A DNA stretch of 64,000 nucleotides, from positions 14,635,498 to 14,699,497 of the forward strand of contig CM057225.1 of the NCBI GenBank assembly GCA_029891385.1, read 5' to 3'. Origin of the DNA: Erythroxylum novogranatense (Eukaryota > Streptophyta > Magnoliopsida > Malpighiales > Erythroxylaceae). Under the pieces are notes generated by a model that saw nothing but the letters and a program-made list of their open reading frames with translations, was not told the origin of the DNA and searched no databases. Every line of letters begins with the position of its first letter. Within the stretch, counting starts at the first letter, position 1. Position numbers and translations under genes: made by a program. Below, in pieces: positions 23,688 to 36,154 of the stretch.

Positions 23688-26600
23688 AGCTCTTAAGAGT
23701 CCTGTTAGAACATGTGAAAGTTTTGCATGGGGACCTGTGTAATCTAGTGTTGGTGGATAAACAATAGTAAGGGCTAAGTAGGATTTTCATTAGGTTGTTA
23801 GTGGGAGAAAAGAGAGTGGGGATTATTGAAAGGAAGACAGAATTGGGAGTTGGGGGGGACCCAATTATCTGTCTGTCTGTAACCCAAGTGTAAGAAACTT
23901 TTGTCAAATGGACCTTTTGGCTCACATTGGGATGAAGATTTTGCGAAAGTAAGGGATGGAATCAAGAGGAGGGTCTAAATCCATGGAATTGAATATTGAA
24001 ATTTGACTTATCTTAATTACTGAAATCAACTTTTCTAACTTTATAGGTGTTGCATAAGTACAAAACCAGCTCATATGTTTTCCAATAATGCAAAGGGGTC
24101 TCACTTTGATCACAAAATCACTTCAATGCCTCCAATCTGTTACTGATCTGCATTACACCATCATTACATGTACCTCCTTTTCTTTATCTTAGCTTTCCTC
24201 AAAGGTAACAGACATTCCGCTTCATTCAGAAAAACTAAAAAGAGAGCAATAAAAAGGTGGTTGTGGAGATTCTTGATTAGGGGTCTTTAGTTAGTGTTCT
24301 TATTTTTGGATTTCAGTTGTCATAATTAGTTAAAGTCTTAATGGTAAAATTGTTTTGTAACCTGACAAATAAAGAAAGATCTGGGATGTAAAAGTGATTG
24401 CGTGTCCTTGTGCGGAAGCTAGAAGATATTATCATGGACGAGTGACACAATTCTTCATCGCATGTGCACTGCTCGTGTGCATGTGGTCGACGTTGATTAG
24501 TGACTATAATCATTCATTATTTTCTTTATCAGAAGAACTCGAGATCTGATGTCGGAAACCAGAAGTCACTAAAGAAGAATTATAGTAACAGCCTCTTCTT
24601 AGTTCACACATCTTGATGCTCGTTGCAGAAGAAAATGAGAAAGATAAAGTCAAGAGCTTATGTTCCTTTCTAATTTGTACAGCTTGGAGGTGTACCAAAA
24701 ACGCCATGAGGGTGTGTTTTTGTGTCTCGGTTTTTGACATTTGGAGCCTGCTTTTGAAAAAAATATGAGATTATGAGATTAAGCCAGGCTAATCTGTGCA
24801 GCTTTGTTCGCGGGATTTTCTCTTGATCCTCAAATGCCCTACAGATTGCAATCACCGAAAAATCCCCACTTTTCAAGATAAAAGGCCAAAATGTATGGAG
24901 AGGAAACAACCTTTGATTGGACAATGAGAGGAACTCTACACAAAAAGGGATCAGACAGACAAAACCATGACATTCCAAAGCAAAGGTCCACAATGAGTGA
25001 TTCTTGGTCAAAAAGATTGCAATTTCACGAAGAAAAAGATTGTAAAGCAAATTGGCACATCTCATTTTTAACAAAAAAGTTAAAACGATGATCTGAAACG
25101 TCTTTAAGTTAGTCAAAAACCATGATTGCAATTGGTTGTTGTTGTTGACAGCTTGGATAGGCCGCTCAAATGAAGTTCATAATGCTATCATCTTACTCGC
25201 ACACGAGCTAGGTCGTACATAGATTGTAATGTTTCAAAATCATAATCATGTAAACATTATGAACTGTGATTTTGCCTAACTAAATTATATGCGTGAATTT
25301 AAATCACAAGTTCGCCTTTGAATTCCAACATAATTAATTCCTACTTTTTGCCTGCTGGTCTAACCTAATACGTGCCTCTCGTCTACTTCTGTAAGATTTG
25401 AAGACTCGAAGCCAAGATCATCAGAATCTAATAGTCGGAAGTCGGAACAAAACAAACTCTCAATAGCGTTTAAATCACAAACATAAAGAAAATAAAGCTG
25501 GCCACTCCATAGCTGTTCCAGGTAACCTGAGTCTGATTGCCTTTGTATGGTCCAGAAAGTCATTGAATGTTTAAGATACATATTTGTGTGAGTGAGACCT
25601 CAAGCCTTGAACTTGGTCCATTGCGCTTTTACCAAGACATTCAAATCCAATGGTATTAGTTGTACTAGATATACGGAACTGGTGATGCTCGGTTTTTATA
25701 GAGGAGTCTGCCCCTTCAGGGGAGACCTCGGCTAGTTGGTAACATTTTGGACCACTTTCTTTACTTTTGGATATTCATGTCAGCTGGGAAGCTCTCGACT
25801 CTTGGTAGGCACATTTATTTCCTCTACCGCATTAAAACCTTGGGGCAATACAGCATCTTGTTCAAACAGAAATTCGGGAGGAGGAGAAAATTTACGAATT
25901 CTTTTTCCTTGTACTTAATTCCAGGGTGTGGTCTATATCAAATTACAGGCGTTAACATGTCGATAGCTGTTGTCGTTACTTTATCAAGTTTTGCACCAAA
26001 CCTGTCTCCTCTCTCTCAAACATGAAGCAACGTCGATTAAAAACAAACAGATTTTTTCTACCGCGTACTCAAGACAAAACGTGCACATACAAAATCTTTA
26101 TGATGCCCTGATCTAAATCTCCCGTGAACAAGATTTTTATCTTCTTCACTTATCACACGGTTTTCCCTGTTACCACCGGCTCTTAAGGGGTTTCCATTAG
26201 TTGTGTTCACAAAGTTCTGTGGTCTTTAACTTGCACTACTTTACCATGGCACCTGACCAAGCAGCCAAAAAATTCCAAATGAAGAAACCGACTTCTGACT
26301 TCAGATGCCGACAAGACACGGCTTAAGCATTCGTACACAGTAGTAGCTAGCTACCTAGTGAATAGCTCAGCAAGACAAAGATTAAAAGGTGAGACACCCA
26401 GATGTCGTCTCGTCGGAGCCGTTACGTTCAGGGGCTGATGCTAGTGTAGACGTTTGTTTCCGGTGAATCTCAGCCGTCCAACTTATTGCAACGAATGGAT
26501 GAGATTTTTTAGAAATAGGAAGGAACCAGATAGGCGCAACAGAAAATCTGTCCCGAAATGTGTAAAGACCTGTCAACGTCTCGTATCCAATTTAGAATCT

Positions 26601-26895
26601 TTGGCCCTCGTGATCTCCTGTCGTTTTGAGCTTTCACTTTAGGACACGGTGGTTCCACGTGGCATTATTTGGCCGTCACCACCGCTGTTGCCGCCGTAGC
26701 CTCCGTAGCTTGAGGAGCCTGTGATTGTCCTCTCTTGTGGTAGAGTGTCGCCTAGAGTTTGGAGCAGATCGGCCGACCTATTAAAACTCTTAAGAAGAGC
26801 ATCGACGGTTCACATCATATTGAATAATTGTGATAAGTCATCATTTCATCTATACCGTCATTTTAATAAGCTTGTTGAATCGTGAGATGAATAAG
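23688..26895. other. ANT: ANT 3' UTR and gene-free downstream region
   Basis: The 3' UTR starts at 23688. Possible polyadenylation signals are GATAAACAATAG (near 23757), AATAAA (24248) and AATAAA (24368). Beyond about 24400 no gene is recognised. The longest frame (24670-25131, minus strand, 153 codons) has no domain. A perfect hairpin, CCCCTTCAGGGG, lies at about 25712-25723. 26380-26760 is a somewhat GC-richer stretch without coding evidence. Confidence 0.5.
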
Positions 26896-27157
26896 TAACA
26901 GTTTCTCTTATCTAAAATAAAAATAGTTTTAAAGAAATTTTAATTATTTAAAATAAATGTCGTTCATAATTATATATATATATTTATAATTTTATTTTAA
27001 AATTACCCTTAAATTTTTCTCACATCTTAATTATATAGATTATATTTTCAAGACAATTTAACATGTAATTAATAAAATTATATTAAACATTTTACTAATT
27101 TTCTTTAATAAATATGTATTTCTGTAAAACGACATTTATTTTAAATAAAAGAGAGTA
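26896..27157. mobile_element. Stowaway-like MITE, copy 2 (inverted)
   Basis: A 262-bp AT-rich element ends in AAATAAAAGAGAGTA. Its last 35 bp are the near-perfect reverse complement of the first 35 bp of the MITE at 2298-2542, including the ATGTCGTTTT core. The left end (from TAACAG) is more diverged. It is in opposite orientation to copy 1. Together the two bracket the copia element and ANT. Confidence 0.7.
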
Positions 27158-29727
27158 TGTTATTATTGAAGTCCAAATAAAGGCCAGAAGGTTAGGCCTT
27201 GGATAACCAAGTAATACAAGCTTTGAGAAGCTTAACTTTGGGCTGAAGACATGCCGTTAGTTAATTTGGAGTGAGTATACAAATGCTTGAGGAGTATTGG
27301 CAGGCAGGAAGCAAACTCAACAAACATGCCAAATCATACAAATGTAGAAATCTGAGGATGAAAGGGAGAGAACTAAATGTAGGAATGTGTTGTGGTGTGG
27401 TCCATATTCATTATATCCCAACTGGTCCCAAGCCAACATGATAGGTGACCTACCTCTTGGTAGGCCGAGCATTAAATAGAGCAGCTAAGCCCAAGCAGGC
27501 GCTTGAGTTGACAGGAAAATACGGTACACAAGTGATCTGTTTCTTTTTGGGAGACCTCATGGTGGTTTGTGGCCTTTTCATTCAACATCAGCTGTCTGTG
27601 ACTATTGCATGGTCAGTGGACTATAAACTTTCATGTGAGCTTCAGAATATGACAAATGATGCCCATTTAATTCACTTCTTTTGAAATGATAACACCGTAA
27701 AAATTTTAAATGTGGTGACCTGGTTTGTCAAATATGAACAATTGCGTAAGACAAATTTATGTACCAGCTCATTTGTTACCATGTTGTATTGTGAATTTGA
27801 ATTATAATTTTTAATATAGGTAAAGTATATATTTTATTCATAATAATCGGGTTTTGGTTTAACAATTATCAAAATAACTAGAACTAGTCATTGAATTAGT
27901 CGACCCTTATTAATTAGAAAATTAAGAATTCAAACCATACTTATTCTGATATCATATTATTAATATGGGTAGAATGTAAAGTTTATTAATAAGAATTGAG
28001 CTTCGTTTAATCAACTAGAACTAACTATATGGTTACTTCACTCTTGTCATTTATTATCCCCTTAATATTTTCATTTTGGTATACTCTAAAAATTTATTAG
28101 AAAATGAAAGCTTCACCGCCAATTGTTAGTTTGATAAATTTAAATAGTGACACATTGCTTATAATGCAATCAAAGTTTAATAAAAATTTATGTGTGCATA
28201 ATTTGTTAACTGTTACATATTTTGGAAGATTTATTTAACGTCCACCATATCAACCTCAGCCTCAACCTCCTCTATATTCGAAACTTGCCCTTTTTTTTTT
28301 TTTCTCAATAAAGGTATTATAGCTGGTTGTATTTGTCTTTTCATCAAAATTGGGCTTCAATTCGGGCCCAAGGTTAGGTTGTGGGTCAAAGAAAATAATG
28401 ATATCCAGTATTTATGGGCTTATATGCTATGGCGATAGACGACTTTGTTGTCATGTAGGCTTTAAGGAAGACAAAAGCTTATGACATCGATCTAACACGG
28501 ATTGGTCCCTGTCACTGTCAATTTTGCAGGCCATGTATTTTATAGTTCTAACAAAAATTATAATAATTTATTGAATTTATTTTTATAAAAAATTAAAAAG
28601 CCGTAATAATTTCATTTTTATTTTGTAAAAACTGCCCTTTAATAGAAAATCAATGAATTTTGATATGAGGATAATGCAAGCACGATTGATTTGGATAAAA
28701 TTTTAATAATTCCATCTATGAAAATTGTTCTAAGTAAAGATTTAGTAGAATATTTAACTTCTAATGCATCTAATTAAAGTATAGATTATAATCAAAACAT
28801 GCCATAATCAATTTATAAAGACACACTAAATATTGAGCATCAATTATTTCCAACCTCTCTAACTTTTTTTCAGTAATTGAAAATGGAAACAATGAACTAT
28901 ATATATTTTGAATTTAATAAAAATATTTATAAGAAATTTTATTCTTTATAAAATTAAATAATACTATAATTTTTAATAATTTGATCAAATAAAGAAAATA
29001 AATTCAAGAAGTTATTAAACAACTAAAAAATATATAGTATATTTTTGAATGGGTTAAAATATATGTTTAAGAAAATATAATAGAATTTCATTTTCTTAGT
29101 AACAATAATAAAGTAAACATTTAGTAAAATCACCACTCTTCAAATAAAAATAAAAATAAAATAGATTCAAAAGAAAATAAAACATTTCTATCAAAATAAT
29201 TATAAAATAGATACTTACAAACTATAGAAAATCAATTCATTAAGATAGAAAAACATTAAAAACCCTATTATTATTGACAAAGGACTCTCTTAGTAAAACT
29301 TCCATATTTAAATTATATGAAGTTTTAGTAATAAATTTAAAATTTTAAAATTAATATTAGAGATTCCCTCTTAGTTATATAAAACAAAATAAATAGGATT
29401 AAAATATTATTATTGATATTCAATTTTCACAAATATTAAATATCTTAGCAAAAAAAAACAAACAATTTTTCATACAAACTAGGAACCAAGTTGGAATAAA
29501 TTAGTATTTCACAAGAAGTAAATTCGAGTTCATAAACATCTAATATCATTGAAGAAGATAGTAATTCAAAGTCTAATAGTTTAAAACTCCGTTTTCAAAG
29601 TCTATAAAAATTCATTTATTGTAAGACTAATATTAGGAGAAGATTTAAATAAACCCTTCTTAAAGAAGAAGTTAGTAGTTTGACTTCCCCCTCTACTAGA
29701 AGAAAAGGTTAAAAATAAAATTAGAGA
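27158..29727. other. AT-rich gene-free stretch
   Basis: No coding sequence is supported. 27160-27760 is ordinary intergenic sequence. A T-run lies near 28290, and 28560-29730 is AT-rich with short A and T runs. No LTR, inverted repeat or domain is recognised. Confidence 0.5.
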
Positions 29728-30507
29728 TAATTTGTAACATCCCGTTACCGATGTGATGGACATATTGGTAATTCAGATGGGGTAGGATTGAGTACATCCG
29801 TATATTGAATTGCACATGCATTATAGCCTCTATATTATTGATAAATAATTATTGTTGCACAAGTATATGAGTGTACATGCATGTATGACATTTTTTTCGG
29901 CTTGATAGTGTAAATTGGAAAATTGGGTGATAATTGTACAGATCATGTTTTGATTATAGAATTGAAGTGAAAATTGAATTTAGGGGTTTGAAAATTGAAA
30001 TTGGAGTATAAGAATATGTATTTCCTAATTTGGAGGATTTATAGAAATTTTTCGAGAATTTTTAGAGAAATGAGTCCGGACTGGAGAAATGGCCTAATGA
30101 CTGATAAATTGGATTCTGGTTCCGAAATTGATTGGCAATTGGCACGAGATAATTTGAGTGATGGTTTTAGTATTTAATATTTATAGTCGTTGCGAAATTG
30201 GAAGAAAATTAGAATAAGAATCAGATTTTTAGACCCTAAGAATTAGGCATGTGGCTTGAGATTTACCAAACATGCCCTAAGCCTTAGGTATAAAACCCTA
30301 AACCCTTTGAATTTTTGCCTTCCACGATATTCTCCTTTGTTTTGAAAGAAAATTGGATTTTTCTTCCTCTCTCTTCTTCGTGGATCCCTCCTTACCCATT
30401 TCTTCTATTTCCTTCTTGCTAATTGTACCATCTTTCACCTTTAATCCATCCTTTAAGCTTGTTATGGGAGAAGATGATGTTTGGTGTTGGAAGAGGTGAA
30501 AACCGTG

Positions 30508-33500
30508 TGTTGGGCCCCGATTCGCTTTAAGCACGTTTACTTTGTTTTGAGGTTTAGATTGATTTTGGAATTTTTAATGTTTAGTTAATAGAAATTAATT
30601 GGTAGAATTTAGTTAAAATTAGAGTTTTAATAAGTTGTCAGAGTTAAAAGAGAATAAGATGGTGTAGGACTAATTAGGAAGTTTGTATATGGTCTTAAGA
30701 CTTAAGACTTAAGAGATGGGCTTTTAGCCCTTTCTAAATGCCATTAAATGAGGAAAGGAAAGAATTAAAACAAGAAGAAATGGAGTAAGGCATGGAGTAG
30801 CCGTATGACATGAAGGAGTCCACGAATTTAGCAAGGAAAAGAAGAGTTATTGAAACTACCACGTTTTGGAGGGTTTAGGTTATAAGTTAGAATAAATTCC
30901 TTAGTTTTCTAGAAACCACGAAACTATAAGGAAAAGAGAGAGTTTGAAACTTAGAAAGAAAGAGAGGAGATTTTCGGTTGAAGAAGAAGAAGAGGAAGAA
31001 GAAGAGAAGTGAAGCTTAGGTTTTCATGTGTTGAAAAAGAGAGGTTTTAGAGATTTAGGCAAGAAGAGAGTGGAAAGGAGGAGTTAAACGTCCATTAGAG
31101 GCAAAAGAGCAAATTCGTGGGTTTCCTTAAGGTAAGGGATTTTGAATTTTTTTTGATTTATTTAGGTAGGTTTTAGTTTAAAGAGCTCAGAAAGGTTATG
31201 GGTAAAGTTAGATAGGTTAAATTCCATGCTTTCGTATCCTTAAAATTGTCCAATTTTGATATCCTATGTTCTTATGGGATAATCATGTTTAATGAAGGGG
31301 AATTGAGGCATTTGGAGGAAGAAGCAAGGTCTTTGGATCAATCACAAAGCTAAAGGAATTTAAGGTGGGTGATTACTTAATAATCGAGTTATAGGCTAAA
31401 TGAAAGTTTTATAACAAAAGTTAATCATGCTTTCTAATGAATTAAGAATTTTAAATGAATTATCCTATGTATTGATTCTAATTTGTATAAAGTATCTTTT
31501 ATATGTAAGTTTATGTTGAAAGTGTTTGTTAAATGGTTTGTTAAGTGAATAGGTGCGGATATGTGAATTTGCGATTATGTGCAAATTATGTGAAAGTGAT
31601 ACAAAATTGTGGCTAATGCTTGTAAATTGTGTGAATTATGTGATGTGCATGTTTTCTTTGGATTTGTGGTGGTCCAATCTGAGTCGTGCACTGCTCATCC
31701 ATAGGCTTCTCCCACTTTGCCGCTTAGTGGCCGTGGAGTTCCTCTCAATGACTCCTATTTGTCACGGCTACACATGACCGCTTCGCGGAAATGTGTAGTA
31801 CGTTCTGTTTCGGATCCACCCGAACCATCTTGTTTGTGATTTTGTGAAAAGTCATATTGTTTTGTGATATATTATATTTGTAAACTGTTGACGTGATACA
31901 TTCGACGAAAAGATTTGAAAATTGTTAATGTTTTCCTTTATGTGATATTGTTTTGAAAATGAAAGAATGATTAATGATTTGTGCTTATATTCTCATTTAT
32001 TAAGTTATTACCTACGGATTTTCCCTCCATAGGTGTCGAGCGAGAAACCGAGTCACCGCATCGGGATTGAGGCATACTCCGATGCTTTTTGCTTTTGAAG
32101 TTGTATTTAAGAAAAACAAAGCTTTAGGTTGCATTTTGGAACAATTAATGTTTTGTATTTTGTTCTTTGAAATTTTGGATGTATTCGGGCTAAAATGCCC
32201 TCTAAAGCTTTGTATTTACTTGTTTCCATGTAAAAAGTAAGAGTTTGAGTTTAAAATGTATTTTGTATATGTTTTCTAAGAATGTATTGTTGTATGGTTG
32301 AGAATGACAAAAAGAAAAGAATGAAATCTTGTAACTTGATGGATTGGAATTGAAGAAATGCTTAGAAGTAAGAGTGCTTTGTGATTTGAGAATGTTTAGA
32401 AGCTTAGGAGTGTGTTGCTGCCTTTGAATATTGAATTATTATGCAGGTTGTAGCATTGGATTGAGGATTTGGGTTAGATGTAAAATAGGGGAGGTGCTGT
32501 CCAATTTTTTTCCAGAAATTGGGCAGCAACTTCCATTTGATTTTAGACTGGTTTAGAGCTTGAATTGGTTTGGATGGTCTTCTTGAAGAATGTAGAGCAT
32601 GATTAGAGCTTTCCAAGGAAATAAAATTTGTCTCAATTGGACTTAGGATGAAAAAGTTATGAGAATGGAAAGGTTTCAGCCACTGTTGTTAGTCATGAAA
32701 TTTTGCAGCAACTTTGGAAGGATTTTTCACCCAATTAGAGACTGATTTGGTTTTTGCTTTCTTCATGAAAAATGTAGATTATCTTTCTATATTTAAAATG
32801 AGGTATGATTTACAATCATTGGAGTTAGGAATAAAAAGATATTAGGTTGGGAATGTTGACAGTTACTGTTCATTGTGCCAAATTACTGTTCCATTGGTTT
32901 TTCATTTAGGCTGAAACGTTAAGTGTGTTTTACCCTCTTTAATGATAGAATTGATTTTTTCACTCTTCATGAAACTTGTAGGTAATCCTTTCTTCTTTCT
33001 AATGAGGTATTCTATGCCATATTTCGAGTTAGGAGTAAAAAGTTATGAGATTTAGAAGACAACAGTTACTGTTCATTTAGGTAAATTACTGTTTCATTGG
33101 CTAGTTTTAGGCTGAACCTTTGGCTGTGTTTTACCCTCTAAATGATTGTTTCGATTTTGTTCCTTCATGAAAATTGTAGAGCATCTTTTATCTTTCCAAT
33201 GAGGTAAAATGAGTCTTTTTTAGACTTGTGTGCTAAAAGATATGAATTCTCAAATTTATGGCAATGTGTAGGGAAAATTTAAGTTTTAATGGCAGCAACC
33301 TTTGAAGCATTTTAGGACCCTCTTAATGGCTAAGTTAGTGTTTAAATCCTTCTAGGAAGTTGTAGAGCTTCCTTTTACCTTTTTATTGATACCAAATTCA
33401 TGAATTTTGGACTTCGGGATCAAAAGTTATGAGGTTTGGAAATTCTGAAATTTTCCTACACATCCAGACTTCATCCTTAGACGTGCCCACACCTAATCTC

Positions 33501-33982
33501 TGAATATCCTCCTCTCACTCTTTTGTTTGTAACTTTTTCGTTTGGCCTCGGATTCACTCGGTTTTCGAAGCATTGAGTTTCTAAAACAAATTCATACCCC
33601 TTTTTGATAAAATGAGAGTGTGGGGTTTTAGTCGGACTTTACGGACATTACGAAAGAGAATCAAGTTTGTGACGAGTTTCAATATAAGTCCGTTTTTGGG
33701 CGTTTTTGTGACCTATAGAGATTCGATTGAAGTGAGGTTCATTTTTATTTGCCCTAAAGATATAGAATTTCATTTTAGCATCGAATTTCGTTATGGGCCC
33801 TAAGCAAATACATTTTTACTTGAGGATAATTATGGTGAATTTATCAAGTTTTGTTCGGATGACATTAAATTAAGTTCAATTCGAGGTTTCCTTCGTGGTG
33901 AAGAATTCCTCCCTCGTGAGATGCGCGCCCAGATGTCACGAAGGACGTCGGGCACGCGACTCACCGGGGAGGGATTCCAACA
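30508..33982 (+). mobile_element. Solo LTR 3, family B, nested in the chromovirus 5' LTR
   Basis: A 3,475-bp sequence runs TGTTGGGCCCC...GATTCCAACA and is flanked by CCGTG (30503-30507 and 33983-33987). No coding region is present. Inside are a purine-rich stretch (30975-31015), a GC-richer block (31670-31830) shared with other family B LTRs, and five degenerate units starting near 32575, 32753, 32961, 33161 and 33349. Each unit is about 190-200 bp and built on a TTCATGAAA..TGTAGA start and an AAAGTTATGA-like end. A segment resembling the TCCGTCC...GGATTC block of other LTRs lies near 33530. Confidence 0.88.
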
Positions 33983-34318
33983 CCGTGGGTGTGCCTAAGC
34001 TTGGAGATTTGAGTTTCTTAAGTGTTTTGAACTTTGCAAGGATTAATGAAGTAAGTTATTGTTCTTTTATGTTTTAGATAGTTTGATTTGATAATTGATT
34101 TGAGTATGTGATTGTGGGGAGATATATGAGTTTGAGGTGATGAGTTTTCTTGATTTTGATTTGGGTTTTTGAAGGATAATTGGTTTTAGATGGAATTGAG
34201 GTTAGGGATAAGTTGTGTTTAGTGTTTTAAGTTGTTTGGGAGTGTTTTGAACTGAGATGGATGGATTGGAAAGTTGACAGATCTGAAAAAAAAATCTGGG
34301 TTTCGGGCGTTTCTGGGT

Positions 34319-34500
34319 TTGCACGTCGCGACGTGTGATGAACACGCCGCGGCAAGCAGATTTCTGTCACACGTCGCGACGAGCGAAAGCACACGTCGCG
34401 GCGAGCGAAAGCTGACACGTCGCGATGCGTTGCAATGCATGTGCCACGACGAAGGCGAGATGGTCTTGCCTCGGCGAGTGATCTTACACCGCGGCGAGGA
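34319..34500. repeat. CpG-rich repeat cassette in chromovirus 5' LTR
   Basis: GCACGTCGCGACGTG-like units recur about every 30-45 bp (near 34320, 34369, 34392, 34416), with frequent CGCGACG and CCGCGGC. The rest of the LTR is AT-rich. The 3' LTR has the same block at about 41764-41925, with several CpG to TpG or CpA differences between the two. Confidence 0.8.
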
Positions 34501-35245
34501 CACCTTTTTGTTCGAAAATGAAGTGCTTCCTTAAGTGATGATTTTGAGGTTAAATTCTTATTGAATTAGTTCTTGAGTGATTGAAATTTAGAAACTAAGA
34601 ATTGTGAATTGATAAGAGGGAAAATCGGAATTGAATTCGATGGTTTTCAAAATCGGATGGCGATTTACTAGGGAATGTGATTTGTGATTGGAGTATGACT
34701 TTAGAGAGTTCGAAACTTAGTCAATTGAATTATGGTGTTAGAAATTGCTAGCATTTAGATTGAAAGAGTTGAATAGGATGGATTCGAGAATAGGATCGTG
34801 AATGTCATAAACATGTATAGTACATAATTCAATCGTTGCATGTGCATTATTGATTATTGTAAATCGTGCAATTAGTAATGTTGGTTTATTATGATTATTT
34901 TAGAGGCTCAAGCGGAGCGTCGATCTTCCGACATAGCGGAGACTTCCCGGCAATAGCTCGGAAGTTGAGAGGTGAGTAACCTAGTTGATTCCTCAACCTT
35001 TATGTGTTACATTTTATGCACCTATTCCATGTGGAGTTAAGGAAGGATTTGTGTGTTTGCTTCTGATCGATTTCGGACCATAGGTGTTCGAAATATTTGG
35101 CACTTGTTATAGAAGTGTTAATTGTGCATAATTGCAATTAATTGGTTTTAATGCAAAAATTGGACGTATGATATTGTGTTGTGATACGACTAGTATAAAC
35201 TGAAACATGTGCATTCATGCATAAAGGCATGATCAGATAATGACA

Positions 35246-35382
35246 GTTGTGACCGGAGCAGCCGACGCATTTTAGAGCTTTAAGCTCAACGCATCAGGAC
35301 TTTGAGTCCAACGAAACTTTAGAGCCGCAAGCTCAACATATTAGGGCTTCAAGCCCACCGTTATCAGGCGCACGGTCACAAC
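35246..35382 (+). other. Hairpin-array module in chromovirus 5' LTR
   Basis: Complementary flanks GTTGTGACCG (35246-35255) and CGGTCACAAC (35373-35382) enclose four 13-nt inverted repeats: GAGCTTTAAGCTC (35275), GGACTTTGAGTCC (35297), GAGCCGCAAGCTC (35322) and GGGCTTCAAGCCC (35344). Spacing is 22, 25 and 22 bp. Each could form a 5-bp stem with a 3-nt loop; the third has one mismatch here, and its 3' LTR counterpart is fully paired. Stem sequences differ between loops, so the common property is pairing and not sequence. Confidence 0.7.
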
Positions 35383-36011
35383 AACGTAACAAATTGGAAA
35401 GTGTCACATGTGCATTGTATACATATAAATGATAAATTGTGGACTGTGTGAAAGGCGAAATGCCTTATATTGTGAAATGTAGATGCATGCAATAATTCCG
35501 AATATGTTATTGTGTGGTATTATGTGAAATTGTGTGAACTATTTGTATATGCATGAGTTGGGTGGACCATCGATGATGGTTTCTCGCTGAGTTCGCAAAC
35601 TCACCCAACATTGCAAATATTTTTCAGGACAGAAATAGTAGACTCCTAGCTCCAGAGTTTGACTGTTCCTGCTGTGTGAGCATTGGAAAGAGAGGTTATG
35701 ACACACAGGTCGGTTAGCTGGGATCGATTTTGAGGATGACCTAGTTTAGGCTTTTGTCGCAGTTCCTTTTCGGAAATTTATGTATAGACTGTGGAAACGG
35801 TTAGGCTTATACATTTGTGGTTTTTAAGAAATGAAATGAGAAAAATCTTTCGGTTTTAAAATTTAGTGATTTTGGTATTTTGGTTTTATTATATTGATGC
35901 CATGTGGATATAGAAATGATCGTTCGTAGTGCACCCTCATCGTAGGTTATGTATCGGAATGACCTACGGGCGTCCCGGTGCGTACTCTACGATAAGGGGC
36001 GCTACATTAGG

Positions 36012-36023
36012 TGGTATCAGAGC
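36012..36023 (+). promoter_or_regulatory. Primer-binding site (initiator Met tRNA type)
   Basis: TGGTATCAGAGC lies five bases after the end of the 5' LTR. It is the usual match to the 3' end of initiator methionine tRNA. Confidence 0.9.
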
Positions 36024-36154
36024 ATGGTTTGACATCTTTTAGGCATATTATATTTTAGGCTTGAATTTTCGTAAGAAAAGCAAAAATTGATCAGAATTAT
36101 GGTTTTGTTATAGGTCATTTGTCCTTGGTGATCAGGTAGATCAACCAGCTGACC

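Larger units (their letters stand above)
29733..36006 (+). repeat. Chromovirus 5' LTR, interrupted
   Basis: It starts TGTAACATCCC and ends CGCTACA. Positions 29733-30507 and 33988-36006 align with 40657-43428. The break is the family B solo LTR at 30508-33982 plus the duplicated CCGTG. It contains a CpG-rich segment (34319-34500), a donor-like AG|GTGAGTAAC (GT at 34972), the hairpin array (35246-35382), the GACCATCGATGATGGTTT palindrome (near 35565) and an acceptor-like TTTTCAG ending at 35627. Confidence 0.9.

Noticed and set aside
24670..25131. Open frame of 153 codons on the minus strand downstream of ANT
   Set aside because: No recognisable domain, no promoter or splice context, and composition like the surrounding intergenic DNA.
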